Source of the DNA: an uncultured Clostridia bacterium
GTDB lineage: Bacteria; Bacillota_A; Clostridia; Christensenellales; CAG-138
Direction: 5' to 3'
Assembly (NCBI GenBank): GCA_946623765.1
Contig: CAMORL010000003.1
Span: 1-39,254, forward strand
Length of the DNA: 39,254 nt
The translations under genes and the position numbers were made by a program. Below, in pieces: positions 23,668 to 32,655 of this stretch (position 1 is the stretch's first letter; each line of letters begins with the position of its first letter). The notes beneath the pieces are model-generated. The model was not told the DNA's origin and did no database searches. It worked only from the letters and a program-made list of their open reading frames with translations.

Positions 23668-25533
23668 TTATTTCAGCGCTTCCTGCATCGCGTCCTCTTC
23701 ATACTGGTGCATGTAGAGATCGTGATAGTAGCCGCCTTTTTTCAGAAGCGTTTCATGATTGCCTTCTTCAACGATTGCTCCGTCCCGGATGACCAGAATG
23801 CGATCGGCGTTGCGTATCGTGGAAAGACGGTGTGCAACGACGATGCTTGTACGGTCCTTCAAAACCGCCGTGATTGCACTCTGGATCAGCTGCTCGGTTT
23901 CGGTATCGATCGAACTCGTTGCCTCGTCAAGGACGAAGATCTGCGGATCGGCAAGAATTACACGCGCGAAGGAGATCAGCTGCTTCTGACCGGTGGAAAG
24001 ACGGACGCCGCCTTCTCCGACTTCGGTATCGTAACCCTTCTGCTGCCGTTCAATGAATGAATCCGCATGAACCATCTCCGCGGCGTGTCTGACGCTTTCC
24101 TCGTCCGCATCGGGACGACCGAAGAGAATGTTATCGCGGATTGTTCCGGAGAACAGATGCGGCTGCTGAAGAACGTATCCGAGAGAGGATTGCAGCCATA
24201 GCTGCGAACGTTCGCGATAATCCTTGCCGTCGACCAGGATTCTGCCTTTTTTCGGCTCATAGAAACGGCAGATGAGGTTTACGATCGTACTCTTTCCGGC
24301 ACCGGTCTCTCCGACAAGCGCGATTGTCTCGCCTGCATGAATGTGCAGGTTGAAGTCTTTCAGGATCGGTTCGGACTCCTTATAATAGAAATCCACGTGA
24401 TCGAACACGATGTCGCCCTCGATCGGTTCCCAGTTTTCCCGTTTCGGATCCATTGACGTACCGTACAGTTCTTCGGACGCAGGCGTATCTTTCACCTCGG
24501 ATTCCGTATCGAGCAGCGAGAGTACGCGTTCGGCGCTTGCCTGCGCGCTCTGCATATCGGCAAAGATGCCTGCAAGCTGCTGAATCGGATCGAACAGGCT
24601 CGACGCGTAATTGATAAACGATACAAGTGTACCTGCGGTAATGATGCCGAGAAACGTTTCTGTCCCGCTGAGCGTTGCCTTTACACCTGCGCCGCCGAAT
24701 ATCAGCGCAAGCGCCGTGCCTACTGCGCCGAGAGATACGACGAGCGGGAAAAAGGTGGCGGACAAAACAGATGCTTTTATGCTTGCTTTCCGCATATCGG
24801 TCGTGATCGACTCGAATTCTGCCGCGTTCTGCTCTTCACGAACCAGCGTTTTTGTCGTCATTGCGCCCATGATGCCTTCGTTGAATGCGCTCGTGATGCG
24901 GGAGTTATGCTTCCTTGCGATGCGTTGATAGCGGAGAATCCTCTTTTGGATATAGAGACTGACGACTGCAAGCGGCGGAATAACTGCCATCACAATCAGC
25001 GCAAGTTTCCAATTGAACCAGAACATCGCACAGAATGAAAATAGAATGTAGAATCCGCTCCACAAAAAATCCGTGATGCTCCATGCGATCATGTCGGACA
25101 AACGCGAAACATCGCTGACGATACGAGCCATGAGGTAACCTGCGGAAGTCTTGTCATAGAATGAGAAAGACAATGTCTGCAGCTTCAGATATGCTTCCTG
25201 TCGGATCGCGTAGGAGATCGCCATTTCCATTTCGCCGGAGCGTCCGATAAACCGCATTGTGCCGAATCCCTGCAGAATAACCAATGCGGCATAGATTGCA
25301 AAGAAGATCCAGATACCGTGTGTATCGGGTTCGTTTTCCGGTCGCACAAAACGGTCGATTGCAAACCGGGTGAGGACGGGGTAGAACGCGTCGATGATTG
25401 CAACGATCAGCATCGTCACCAGGATACGAACAAACAAACCGCGGTTGCGCATAGCATAACCGAACAGACGTTTCCACAGCTTAACGTCTACTTTTTCTTC
25501 GTTGTTGAATTCGGCTTCGTTGTCAAAACTCAT
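23668..25533 (-). CDS. ABC exporter half-transporter, subunit with the catalytic glutamate
   Basis: The 621-residue protein has an exporter membrane domain (about 25-330, six helices) and an ATPase domain (about 372-610). Walker A is GETGAGKS (408-415), the Q-loop Gln is 456, Walker B ends VLDE with the catalytic Glu537, and the switch His is 568. The signature reads LSTGQ (512-516) instead of LSGGQ. A long insert at about 345-370 precedes the ATPase domain. It pairs with the neighbouring subunit to form an asymmetric heterodimer like BmrCD, LmrCD or TM287/288, which export drugs or lipids. The substrate is unknown. The start overlaps the partner gene by four bases (ATGA). Confidence 0.93.
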   Translation of the reverse strand: MSFDNEAEFNNEEKVDVKLWKRLFGYAMRNRGLFVRILVTMLIVAIIDAFYPVLTRFAIDRFVRPENEPDTHGIWIFFAIYAALVILQGFGTMRFIGRSGEMEMAISYAIRQEAYLKLQTLSFSFYDKTSAGYLMARIVSDVSRLSDMIAWSITDFLWSGFYILFSFCAMFWFNWKLALIVMAVIPPLAVVSLYIQKRILRYQRIARKHNSRITSAFNEGIMGAMTTKTLVREEQNAAEFESITTDMRKASIKASVLSATFFPLVVSLGAVGTALALIFGGAGVKATLSGTETFLGIITAGTLVSFINYASSLFDPIQQLAGIFADMQSAQASAERVLSLLDTESEVKDTPASEELYGTSMDPKRENWEPIEGDIVFDHVDFYYKESEPILKDFNLHIHAGETIALVGETGAGKSTIVNLICRFYEPKKGRILVDGKDYRERSQLWLQSSLGYVLQQPHLFSGTIRDNILFGRPDADEESVRHAAEMVHADSFIERQQKGYDTEVGEGGVRLSTGQKQLISFARVILADPQIFVLDEATSSIDTETEQLIQSAITAVLKDRTSIVVAHRLSTIRNADRILVIRDGAIVEEGNHETLLKKGGYYHDLYMHQYEEDAMQEALK

Positions 25534-27344
25534 GCACGTTCGCCTCCTTTCATCCGAAAGTCCTGAATCGCAGCTATACGACGATATAAGCCTTCTTCAC
25601 AGATCAGCTTGTCATGGCTGCCGCTTTGTACCAGTTTTCCGTGATCCAGTACGAGAATTTGATCTGCTTCGCACAACGTCGTAATACGGTGCGAAATGAT
25701 GAACAGGATTCCGCTGCCGTGGTGCCTGCGCAGCGCTTCACGAATCTTTGCATCGGTCTCGGTATCGACTGCACTCATGGAATCGTCAAAAATCATAATC
25801 GGCGCTTTCTGCATCAACGCCCTTGCAATCGCAACGCGCTGCTGCTGACCGCCGGAAAGCGTGACGCCGCGTTCGCCGACAACCGTGTCGTATCCGTCTG
25901 CAAATTTTGTGATCACGTCATGTACAGCCGCTTCCCGAGCCGCTTCAAATAATTCGGCTTCGGTTGCTTCGGGGGCGGTCAGCATGATGTTTTCACGAAT
26001 CGAACGGGAATACAGAAACGGTTCCTGCAGAACGATCGCGATATTCTTTCTGAGCGTTTCGTGGTCGATATCGTTGATCGGCGTGTCGTTTATGGTTATT
26101 TCACCGCCGGTAACGGTATAGAGACGCTGCAAAAGCTGTACCATTGAGCTTTTGCCGCTTCCGGTGCTTCCGAGGATGCCGACTGTCTGTCCGGCTTTTG
26201 CGGTAAAGCTGATATCGTTCAGAACGTCGTTCGGCGTATCGTATCCGAAACTGACGTGTGAAAACACAATGTCGCCGTTCAGATCACAATCGGAGATTGC
26301 TTTTCCGGGTTCGGTTTCGTCGTCGGCGTTCATGATTTCGTTAAGACGGTCGAGCGATACCGTTGCCTTTCCCATGTCCGCAAGTACTCTGCCAAGCTGA
26401 CGGACAGGCCAAGTGAGACGACTTGTCAGCGACAGAAAGAGATAGATGTCACCAAGTGAAAACGGATCGGCGCTCGTTCTTGTCTTTGCATAGAAGAAAA
26501 TGCCGAAAACAAGGGAAAGTGCAATCTGAATATAGCCGATCGCGTCGGAACTGCCCCAGTAGAATCCGAGGAGGTTCACAAGGCGAATAGTCTTATTGCT
26601 GTAATCCCGATTCAGCTTTGTAAACTTGTCAAATTCTGCACGCTGCTGACCGAACGCACGCACGACGCGGACGCCGGTGAGATTTTCCTGCACAGCGGTT
26701 GAAAGCGCGCCTTCCGCTTCATCAACGTCTGTAAAATACCTGCGGACGTATCGGAAATAGAGAAAACTCGAAACGGTCAGGATCGGCATAACCGACATGG
26801 AAATCAGCGCCATTTCCCATCGGATCGCAAACATCAATGCAGCGGCAATGCCGAACATGACGACGATTCGCACAATTTCCATCAGCTGATTCGTCACAAA
26901 CTGCCGGACGGTATCGACATCGGACGTACAACGCTGAACAAGATCGCCGGTCGAAACATGCTTGTGATAATCATACGGAACCGCATTCAGTTTGCGATAG
27001 AGTTTATCACGCATTGTCTTCGCCATATGCTCCGCACCTTTGGCGATGTTCTTTCTGCGAAGAAAGATAAACAACCCTTCCAAAACGGTGAACAGAAAGA
27101 AAAACGCGCCGCAGATCCAGTAGTTCCTTGCAATCGGACCGAGAGATTTGAGCCAGATGAACAAGGGCTCCGGAATCGAAGGATCTTTTCCGAGAAGAAC
27201 CCAGTCGAGCGTATAGCTTGTGACAATGGATGCGAGGTATAAAGAAACAATGCCGAGGATGACTTCGAACGCAGCAATCAAGAAATGTCCGCTCGCTCCC
27301 TTCAGCGCAGGTAAAAACAACGGTTTATATCGATTTGATTTCAT
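25530..27344 (-). CDS. ABC exporter half-transporter, subunit with the degenerate Walker B
   Basis: The 604-residue protein has six membrane helices (about 20-330) and an ATPase domain (about 358-590). Walker A is GSTGSGKS (392-399), the Q-loop Gln is 440, the signature is the standard LSGGQ (496-500), and the switch His is 552. The catalytic Glu after Walker B is replaced by Asp521 (IMIFDDSMSAVD). Together with the altered LSTGQ of the partner this forms one poor and one good ATP site. The start overlaps the priA stop by one base (TAATG), with AGGAG upstream inside priA, so the pair is co-transcribed with priA. Confidence 0.93.
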   Translation of the reverse strand: MKSNRYKPLFLPALKGASGHFLIAAFEVILGIVSLYLASIVTSYTLDWVLLGKDPSIPEPLFIWLKSLGPIARNYWICGAFFFLFTVLEGLFIFLRRKNIAKGAEHMAKTMRDKLYRKLNAVPYDYHKHVSTGDLVQRCTSDVDTVRQFVTNQLMEIVRIVVMFGIAAALMFAIRWEMALISMSVMPILTVSSFLYFRYVRRYFTDVDEAEGALSTAVQENLTGVRVVRAFGQQRAEFDKFTKLNRDYSNKTIRLVNLLGFYWGSSDAIGYIQIALSLVFGIFFYAKTRTSADPFSLGDIYLFLSLTSRLTWPVRQLGRVLADMGKATVSLDRLNEIMNADDETEPGKAISDCDLNGDIVFSHVSFGYDTPNDVLNDISFTAKAGQTVGILGSTGSGKSSMVQLLQRLYTVTGGEITINDTPINDIDHETLRKNIAIVLQEPFLYSRSIRENIMLTAPEATEAELFEAAREAAVHDVITKFADGYDTVVGERGVTLSGGQQQRVAIARALMQKAPIMIFDDSMSAVDTETDAKIREALRRHHGSGILFIISHRITTLCEADQILVLDHGKLVQSGSHDKLICEEGLYRRIAAIQDFRMKGGERA

Positions 27345-29581
27345 TAAAACATCTCCTGTGGATTGATCTCTAACTGGGTATCCGAACAGACGTCGCGATG
27401 CTGATCGTGAAAAGCGGTAATCGAGCCGATCGCATCTTTAAGGCGTTTCGTTCGCAACAGCTTGATCAGAATCTGATAGCGGGTAAATCCGGAGATTCGC
27501 GCAACCGGCGCTTCCGCTGCGACAAGCAGCAGAAGATCCTGTCGGCCTTCTTCACCGAGGGCAGCGCGGATCTCGGTTTCCAGAAGCTTTGCATAATCAA
27601 GACATGCCTGTTCGGCAACTCGTTCGTCCCGATCGGCAAATACGATACGTACGAACAGGGAGAACGGGGGATAGAGGAGCTTTTTCCGTTCCATGATCTC
27701 ATAGTGGTAAAAGCTCTTGTAATCCTGATCTTTTGCAAACCGTATGACAGGGTGATTCGGTTCGTAGGTCTGAAGCACGACACGTCCCGGCAGATGGTCT
27801 CTTCCCGCGCGTCCGGCAACCTGAGTCAGCAGCTGAAATGTTCGTTCCGGCGCGCGGTAGTCAGGCAGATTCAGCGTCGTATCTGCGGCCACCACACCGA
27901 CGAGGGTGACGTTCGGAAAATCGTGTCCTTTTGCAATCATCTGCGTTCCGATCAGAACCTGTGCTTCGCGCCGATGGAATGCGGACAGCAGCTTTTCATA
28001 GCTGCCTTTTTCTCGCATGGTATCGGTATCCATACGAAGCGTTTTGACTGCAGGGAACAGACGGTGTACCGCTTCTTCAACTTGCTCGGTCCCGATCCCG
28101 AATTGTTTGATAAATGCTTTTTTGCAGTTCGGGCATTCCTTCGGAAGAGATTTCACAGCACCGCAATAGTGGCATCTCGTACGCGATTCGGTCTTATGAT
28201 ACGTCATGGAAATGTCACAGTTATCGCATTTCAAAACATACCCGCAGCTGCGGCAGCTGACGAACGTCGCATATCCGCGGCGGTTGATAAACAGCATAGC
28301 CTGTTGATCCGAGGCAAGACATTCGGAAAGCCGTTCCGTGAGCTTATCGGAGAAGATGCTGTTGTTTCCCATCAGCAGTTCGTCGCGCATGTTGACGATC
28401 TCAACGGTCGGCAACGGTCTTCCGGCAACACGATCCGGAAGTTCCAATAGTTCATATTTGCCCGACAACGCACGCGCATAGCTCATAAGCGATGGGGTAG
28501 CGCTCCCTAGAACCAATGCGCCGCCGACGGTTTTCACCCGCCTTGCGGCAATCTCGACAGCCAGATAACGCGGCTGTGATTCGCTTTGATAGCTTGCCTC
28601 ATGTTCTTCGTCGATGATAATCAGTCCGAGCCGTTCCAGCGGCGCAAAGACCGCGCTCCTTGCACCGATAACAATATCGGCAAGTCCGAGACGGATTCTG
28701 CGCCATTCGTCGAAGCGTTCCCCTGCGGAAAGACGGCTGTGCAGAACTGCAATACGATCTCCGAACCGATCGGTGAATCTTCCGACCGTTTGGGGAGTCA
28801 GCGAGATTTCCGGAACAAGCACGATCGCCTGTCTGCCGATAGATAAACAGTTTGAGATTGCTTTCAGATATACTTCGGTTTTGCCGCTGCCGGTTACGCC
28901 GTGCAGCAGCAAAACATCCCCGCTGCCGCGTTCGAGCGCAGCGTGGATTCTGTCTGCTGCGTGCGACTGCGCATCGGTCAAGGTATACTCGGGCGTATGG
29001 ATTTTCAGCTTTGACGGACGCCGGAAAACCGTTTCGGATTGTTCAACAAGATATCCTTTGCGAATCAGCGCATCCACAGCAGATGTACATCCGGGATAGA
29101 ACGCATTGAGATCCGAAACGGAAACCTCTGCGCCGACCTTTGCGGCAAGCTCAAACACACGCTTCTGCGCCGGTGCGCGTTCAAGACTTTCGATAACGGC
29201 GTTCGGATCAATATGTTCGGCAAGTGCAACCGTGCGGACCTTTTTCTCTTTGATCCGCATTCCGCGCATCTGCGCAGGAATCATGATCCGGAGCGCGTCG
29301 ACGAACAGACAATGGTAGGATTCTTTCATCCATTCCGCAAGCGCGATCTGTTCGGGCAGCAGTACCGGATATCGCTCGATGATTTTAACGATATCTTTCG
29401 TATCCGGATAGTCGGTCGTTTCTTTGAGCGCAACAACAAAGCCTTCCTTCGTGTGGTTTCCAAGACCGAACGGAACCAGAACATGGTGTCCGACAACGAC
29501 GGGAAGTTCTTCGGGAATGCGATAAGTGAATCTCCGATCCACCGCGGTATGTGCGATATCAACGATCACTTCTGCAAACAT
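27344..29581 (-). CDS. priA: primosomal protein N' (replication restart helicase PriA)
   Basis: PriA reloads the replicative helicase at stalled forks. The 745-residue protein has an N-terminal DNA-binding domain (VIVDIAHTAVDRRFTYRIP), a helicase core with Walker A GVTGSGKTEVY near 229 and DEEH near 323, and a zinc-binding insert near 437-495 with eight cysteines in four CxxC-like pairs (CRSCGYVLKCDNC, CHYCGA, CPNC). The motifs GTQMIAKGHDFPNVTLV and QVAGRAGR complete helicase motifs V and VI. It starts 13 bases after the T-run of the rpoZ terminator, with AGGAG eight bases before the ATG. Confidence 0.96.
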   Translation of the reverse strand: MFAEVIVDIAHTAVDRRFTYRIPEELPVVVGHHVLVPFGLGNHTKEGFVVALKETTDYPDTKDIVKIIERYPVLLPEQIALAEWMKESYHCLFVDALRIMIPAQMRGMRIKEKKVRTVALAEHIDPNAVIESLERAPAQKRVFELAAKVGAEVSVSDLNAFYPGCTSAVDALIRKGYLVEQSETVFRRPSKLKIHTPEYTLTDAQSHAADRIHAALERGSGDVLLLHGVTGSGKTEVYLKAISNCLSIGRQAIVLVPEISLTPQTVGRFTDRFGDRIAVLHSRLSAGERFDEWRRIRLGLADIVIGARSAVFAPLERLGLIIIDEEHEASYQSESQPRYLAVEIAARRVKTVGGALVLGSATPSLMSYARALSGKYELLELPDRVAGRPLPTVEIVNMRDELLMGNNSIFSDKLTERLSECLASDQQAMLFINRRGYATFVSCRSCGYVLKCDNCDISMTYHKTESRTRCHYCGAVKSLPKECPNCKKAFIKQFGIGTEQVEEAVHRLFPAVKTLRMDTDTMREKGSYEKLLSAFHRREAQVLIGTQMIAKGHDFPNVTLVGVVAADTTLNLPDYRAPERTFQLLTQVAGRAGRDHLPGRVVLQTYEPNHPVIRFAKDQDYKSFYHYEIMERKKLLYPPFSLFVRIVFADRDERVAEQACLDYAKLLETEIRAALGEEGRQDLLLLVAAEAPVARISGFTRYQILIKLLRTKRLKDAIGSITAFHDQHRDVCSDTQLEINPQEMF

Positions 29582-29593
29582 AATGCGCTCCTA

Positions 29594-29624
29594 TAAAAAA
29601 CGCCCGTGCGGAACGCAACGGGCG
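29594..29624 (-). terminator. intrinsic terminator between rpoZ and priA
   Basis: On the minus strand CGCCCGT pairs with ACGGGCG around a ten-base loop, followed directly by TTTTTTATA. It ends the yicC-remA-gmk-rpoZ part, yet priA begins only 13 bases further with the same orientation, so some transcription probably reads through. Confidence 0.8.
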
Positions 29625-29636
29625 GAAAGAAACCGT

Positions 29637-29831
29637 TCAGTTTTCTTTCGGTGCGTTCAGAATCAGTTTATCGTGGTACAGTTCGTCAACCGCCATCGAA
29701 ACCGGTTTATTGTTGCCGAGCTTTTCCGGATGGTCCTGCAGCTGTCTTGCACGATTGGCGACTGCGGTTACAAGCATATAGCGGCAGCCTGCTTTTTTCA
29801 CCAGTTCATTCAGAGAAGGATAATTCATCAT
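29637..29831 (-). CDS. rpoZ: RNA polymerase omega subunit
   Basis: The 64-residue protein has the omega core: PSLNELVKKAGCRYMLVTAVANRARQL, then PVSMAVDELYHDKL. Omega helps assemble and stabilise RNA polymerase. The length is normal for Clostridia. The first ATG (29831) overlaps the gmk stop as ATGA and has GGAGG nine bases upstream; a second ATG follows at once. The gmk-rpoZ pairing is one of the most conserved in Firmicutes and supports the call. Confidence 0.93.
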   Translation of the reverse strand: MMNYPSLNELVKKAGCRYMLVTAVANRARQLQDHPEKLGNNKPVSMAVDELYHDKLILNAPKEN

Positions 29832-30454
29832 ATTGTTTCGCCTCCAGTCAATTTTGAGATCAATTCTGTATTTCTTTCGGTGCGGCAGAGTTCTGCGGCA
29901 AGGATGGATTCCATTTCACCGACCGCTTCGTCCACAACATCGTTGATGACCATATAGTCGTAATGCGGCAGCATTTTTAATTCGTCAAGCGCCGTTTTTG
30001 TGCGAATATCGATCGACTCCTGTGTTTCCGTTCCGCGTCCGACCAAACGATCCTTCAGGATTTTCAGGGATGGGGGAGCGATGAACACAAGAACAGCGTC
30101 CGGACAGGCGGCTTTCACCTTCATAGCCCCCTGTACGTCAATTTCGAGAATCACATGGTTTCCGTTCTCACGTGCGTTTTCGACGAAGGATTTCGGTGTT
30201 CCGTAATAGTTCATTCCGAACACGTGCATGTATTCGAGAAACGCATTCTCTTCGATCATTCGATCGAACTCCTCCTTGGTACGGAAGAAGTAGTGCACGC
30301 CTTCGACTTCTCCGGGACGCGGAGCGCGTGTCGTTACCGAAACCGACATTTTAATTTCGGGATGCTTCGCCATCAAAGCGCCGTCGACGGTTCCTTTACC
30401 GACGCCGGCAGGACCGGAAACGACGAGCAGCAATCCTTTTTTCTTTCTTGCCAT
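29828..30454 (-). CDS. gmk: guanylate kinase
   Basis: The enzyme phosphorylates GMP to GDP. The 208-residue protein has the P-loop SGPAGVGKGT near 13-22 (Ala where most have Ser), SVTTRAPRPGEVEGVHYFF for GMP binding, YYGTPKSFVEN, EIDVQGAMKVK and the lid region with RGTETQESI. The length is normal. AAGGAG stands nine bases before the ATG at 30454, in the end of remA. Confidence 0.96.
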   Translation of the reverse strand: MARKKKGLLLVVSGPAGVGKGTVDGALMAKHPEIKMSVSVTTRAPRPGEVEGVHYFFRTKEEFDRMIEENAFLEYMHVFGMNYYGTPKSFVENARENGNHVILEIDVQGAMKVKAACPDAVLVFIAPPSLKILKDRLVGRGTETQESIDIRTKTALDELKMLPHYDYMVINDVVDEAVGEMESILAAELCRTERNTELISKLTGGETI

Positions 30455-30467
30455 TTGATGATTCTCC

Positions 30468-30731
30468 TTATCCTTCCGCGCTCCATTCGGCGTTCAGCCT
30501 TCGCGCGATGGTTTCCGATTGCAGTGCAGACAAAACGACGTGACCGCTGTCCATGATCAGAACGGCACGTGTTTTTCTGCCGCAGCTGGCGTCGATGAGG
30601 ATCCGGCGTTCACGCGCATCCTGAATGAGACGCTTTACCGGAGCGGAATCCGGTGTGATGACGGCGATGATGCGTGTGCCGGAAACGATATTTCCGAATC
30701 CTACCGAAATCAAAGCAGAATTGTCCGTCAT
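30468..30731 (-). CDS. remA: RemA-like regulator (DUF370)
   Basis: The 87-residue protein matches the RemA/DUF370 family: [30 protein letters not shown], then [33 protein letters not shown]. In Bacillus subtilis RemA is a ring-forming DNA-binding activator of biofilm matrix and osmoprotection genes. Here the targets are unknown. It stands between yicC and gmk, as in many Clostridia. GGAG seven bases before the ATG overlaps the yicC stop. Confidence 0.93.
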   Translation of the reverse strand: MTDNSALISVGFGNIVSGTRIIAVITPDSAPVKRLIQDARERRILIDASCGRKTRAVLIMDSGHVVLSALQSETIARRLNAEWSAEG

Positions 30732-30735
30732 ACAT

Positions 30736-31611
30736 TTACTCCACGTTCTGAATCTGTTCTCTGAGCTTTTCGATTTCCGCTTTGCAGCCGAGGACCGATT
30801 GCGTCAGAGCGGCATCGTTTGCTTTGCTACCGATCGTATTGCACTCGCGATTCATTTCCTGCACGATGAAATCCATGTTTCTGCCGACAGGTTCCTGCGT
30901 TTCGAGATACTCGCGGAACTGTGCGATATGGCTCTTCAAACGAACAAGTTCTTCATCGATACAACACCGATCAGCAAACAGAGCCACTTCGGTCGCAAGT
31001 CTTGTACGGTCGATTTCGGTGTCGTTCAGCACTGCTTCAATGCGGCTGTTCAGCTTTTTGCGATATTCTTCCGCAACGAACGGCGCGCGGGCAAGAATGT
31101 CTTCACGATACGAATCCATAACGTTAATGCCTGATGCAAGAGCAGTTTTCAGACGTTCGCCTTCTGCAGCGCGCATCTCGATCAATCCGTCAAGCGCAAG
31201 CATTGTCGCATCCTTCGCAAGTGCAATCAGCGCGTCGGCATCTTCATCCGCGGGAACAATTTCGGTGACGTCGGGAAGACGGAGGACGTTGGAAAGCGTC
31301 AGATCGTTGGTAAGATGAGCTTTCTCGTTTGCTTCGTCAGCCGCGACGATGTAGGCAAGAAGCAGGTTTTCGTCAACGCGGACGCATTTCGAGTCGCTGC
31401 GCGTATTGCGGTAATTGACGAAAACGTCAATATGTCCGCGGACGAGCCGGCTTGCAATCGTTGTACGAAGCGTATCTTCGATGCAGGAAAGTGTGCGCGG
31501 AAGGCGCATCGAGACATCGAGAAAGCGATGGTTCACGCTTTTCAGCTCGACTGTCATTTCGCGGCCGTCCAGGGACGCCGTGCCTTTTCCGTATCCTGTC
31601 ATGCTTTTCAT
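30736..31611 (-). CDS. yicC: YicC family endoribonuclease-like protein
   Basis: The 291-residue protein starts [26 protein letters not shown] sequence, the hallmark of the YicC N-terminal domain, and ends with the DUF1732 domain ([25 protein letters not shown], then [24 protein letters not shown]). E. coli YicC is reported to cut or promote decay of the small RNA RyhB; the role in Clostridia is not clear. It heads the operon yicC-remA-gmk-rpoZ and has its own promoter directly upstream. Confidence 0.93.
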   Translation of the reverse strand: MKSMTGYGKGTASLDGREMTVELKSVNHRFLDVSMRLPRTLSCIEDTLRTTIASRLVRGHIDVFVNYRNTRSDSKCVRVDENLLLAYIVAADEANEKAHLTNDLTLSNVLRLPDVTEIVPADEDADALIALAKDATMLALDGLIEMRAAEGERLKTALASGINVMDSYREDILARAPFVAEEYRKKLNSRIEAVLNDTEIDRTRLATEVALFADRCCIDEELVRLKSHIAQFREYLETQEPVGRNMDFIVQEMNRECNTIGSKANDAALTQSVLGCKAEIEKLREQIQNVE

Positions 31612-31633
31612 ATTCGTACCCCCACAAAACGGT

Positions 31634-31663
31634 ATTATACCATAGAAACAATCAAAAGTACAA
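31634..31663 (-). promoter_or_regulatory. promoter of yicC-remA-gmk-rpoZ
   Basis: On the minus strand TTGTAC (31663-31658) and a perfect TATAAT (31639-31634) are spaced by 18 bases. TGG just before the -10 makes it an extended -10 element. The yicC ATG follows 22 bases later. Confidence 0.78.
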
Positions 31664-31683
31664 GTGCGGATCGAGAATTTCGA

Positions 31684-32655
31684 TCATTTCATTTGCATCA
31701 GACGGTAAAATTCATCTGGACCCGGCGGGTCGAGGGGCGTACCGTCTGTAAAGCGAAACTCACGTTCGGTGATTTTACCGATCCTTGCGGCTGCGATTCC
31801 GGATTCCCGCAGCGCAGAGACCAGTTCGTCACCGTTTTCACACGCAATAAGAAGCGATCCGCTTGACATCAGGCGATACGGATCGAGGCCGAGTGCTTTT
31901 GTTATGGCTGATGTTTCCGGCAAAACCGGAACGGATTCGCGATCGATGACTGCACCGCAATGCGTCTGCGCCGCAAGTTCCCAGACTGCACCCAATACGC
32001 CGCCCTCGGTAACGTCGTGCATTGCGTGAGCCCCACGCTGTATCGCGATCCGGCTTTCCGGAACGACCGACAGATACTGTGAAAGTGCTTTTGCTCTGAC
32101 GACATGTTCTTCGGACACGTTCTTCAGACGGTCGGAATAGTCATATGCAGCCAGCATCGTGCCTTCCAGACCTGCCCACTTCGTCATCACAATGTCGTCG
32201 CCCGGCTTTGCGCCGCAAAGCAGTTTGATTCGCGGTGTTCTTGCAATCACAGTCGTGCATGTGGTTACACGCGTTACGGCGTCTGTCACTTCGGTATGCC
32301 CGCCTACGATATCCACGTGCGCGTATTCTGCTGCGCGCTGCAGATCGTCGGTAATCATGGCAACCGTATCTTCCGTCGCATCCGGCGGCAGCAGCAGCGT
32401 CACAAGCAACGCAACGGGTTCCGCACCGCCCGCAGCGGCGTCATTGCAGTTTACATGAACGGACAGCGAACCGATATGCCTGGCATCTGCCGACGTGATC
32501 GGATCGCAGCTTGTTACAATCATATCGCTGCCGAAATCGAGCGTCGCGCAATCCATTCCGATATGCGGAGCGCCGAATGATTCCGGACGTGTCTTTTTGA
32601 ACCGGCTCAGAATCAGCCGATCGAGTGTATCGTTGTCTAACTTTCCGAGTTTCAT
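31684..32655 (-). CDS. AIR-synthase-related protein (PurM/HypE-like fold)
   Basis: The 323-residue protein has the PurM/HypE/SelD ATP-binding fold: a short N-terminal segment LGKLDNDTLDRLIL, HIGMDCATLDFG, VHVNCNDAAAGGAEPVALLVTLLLP, VGGHTEVTDAVTRV, KPGDDIVMTKWAGLEGT, HDVTEGGVLGAVWEL and a Gly-rich end. It lacks the C-terminal cyanation tail of true HypE, and no other hydrogenase maturation gene is near. The family is called AIR synthase related or hydrogenase-maturation-factor-like and has no settled function in such genomes. Its start overlaps the ligA stop by four bases (ATGA), so it is translated with the ligase. Confidence 0.85.
   Translation of the reverse strand: MKLGKLDNDTLDRLILSRFKKTRPESFGAPHIGMDCATLDFGSDMIVTSCDPITSADARHIGSLSVHVNCNDAAAGGAEPVALLVTLLLPPDATEDTVAMITDDLQRAAEYAHVDIVGGHTEVTDAVTRVTTCTTVIARTPRIKLLCGAKPGDDIVMTKWAGLEGTMLAAYDYSDRLKNVSEEHVVRAKALSQYLSVVPESRIAIQRGAHAMHDVTEGGVLGAVWELAAQTHCGAVIDRESVPVLPETSAITKALGLDPYRLMSSGSLLIACENGDELVSALRESGIAAARIGKITEREFRFTDGTPLDPPGPDEFYRLMQMK

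Noticed and set aside
27398..28450. A 350-codon open frame on the plus strand over priA
   Set aside because: It is a shadow of priA, with no start signal.
31669..31685. Inverted repeat GATCGA/TCGATC at the end of the AIR-synthase-like gene
   Set aside because: The stem is short, overlaps the stop codon region and has no T-run, so I do not call it a terminator.
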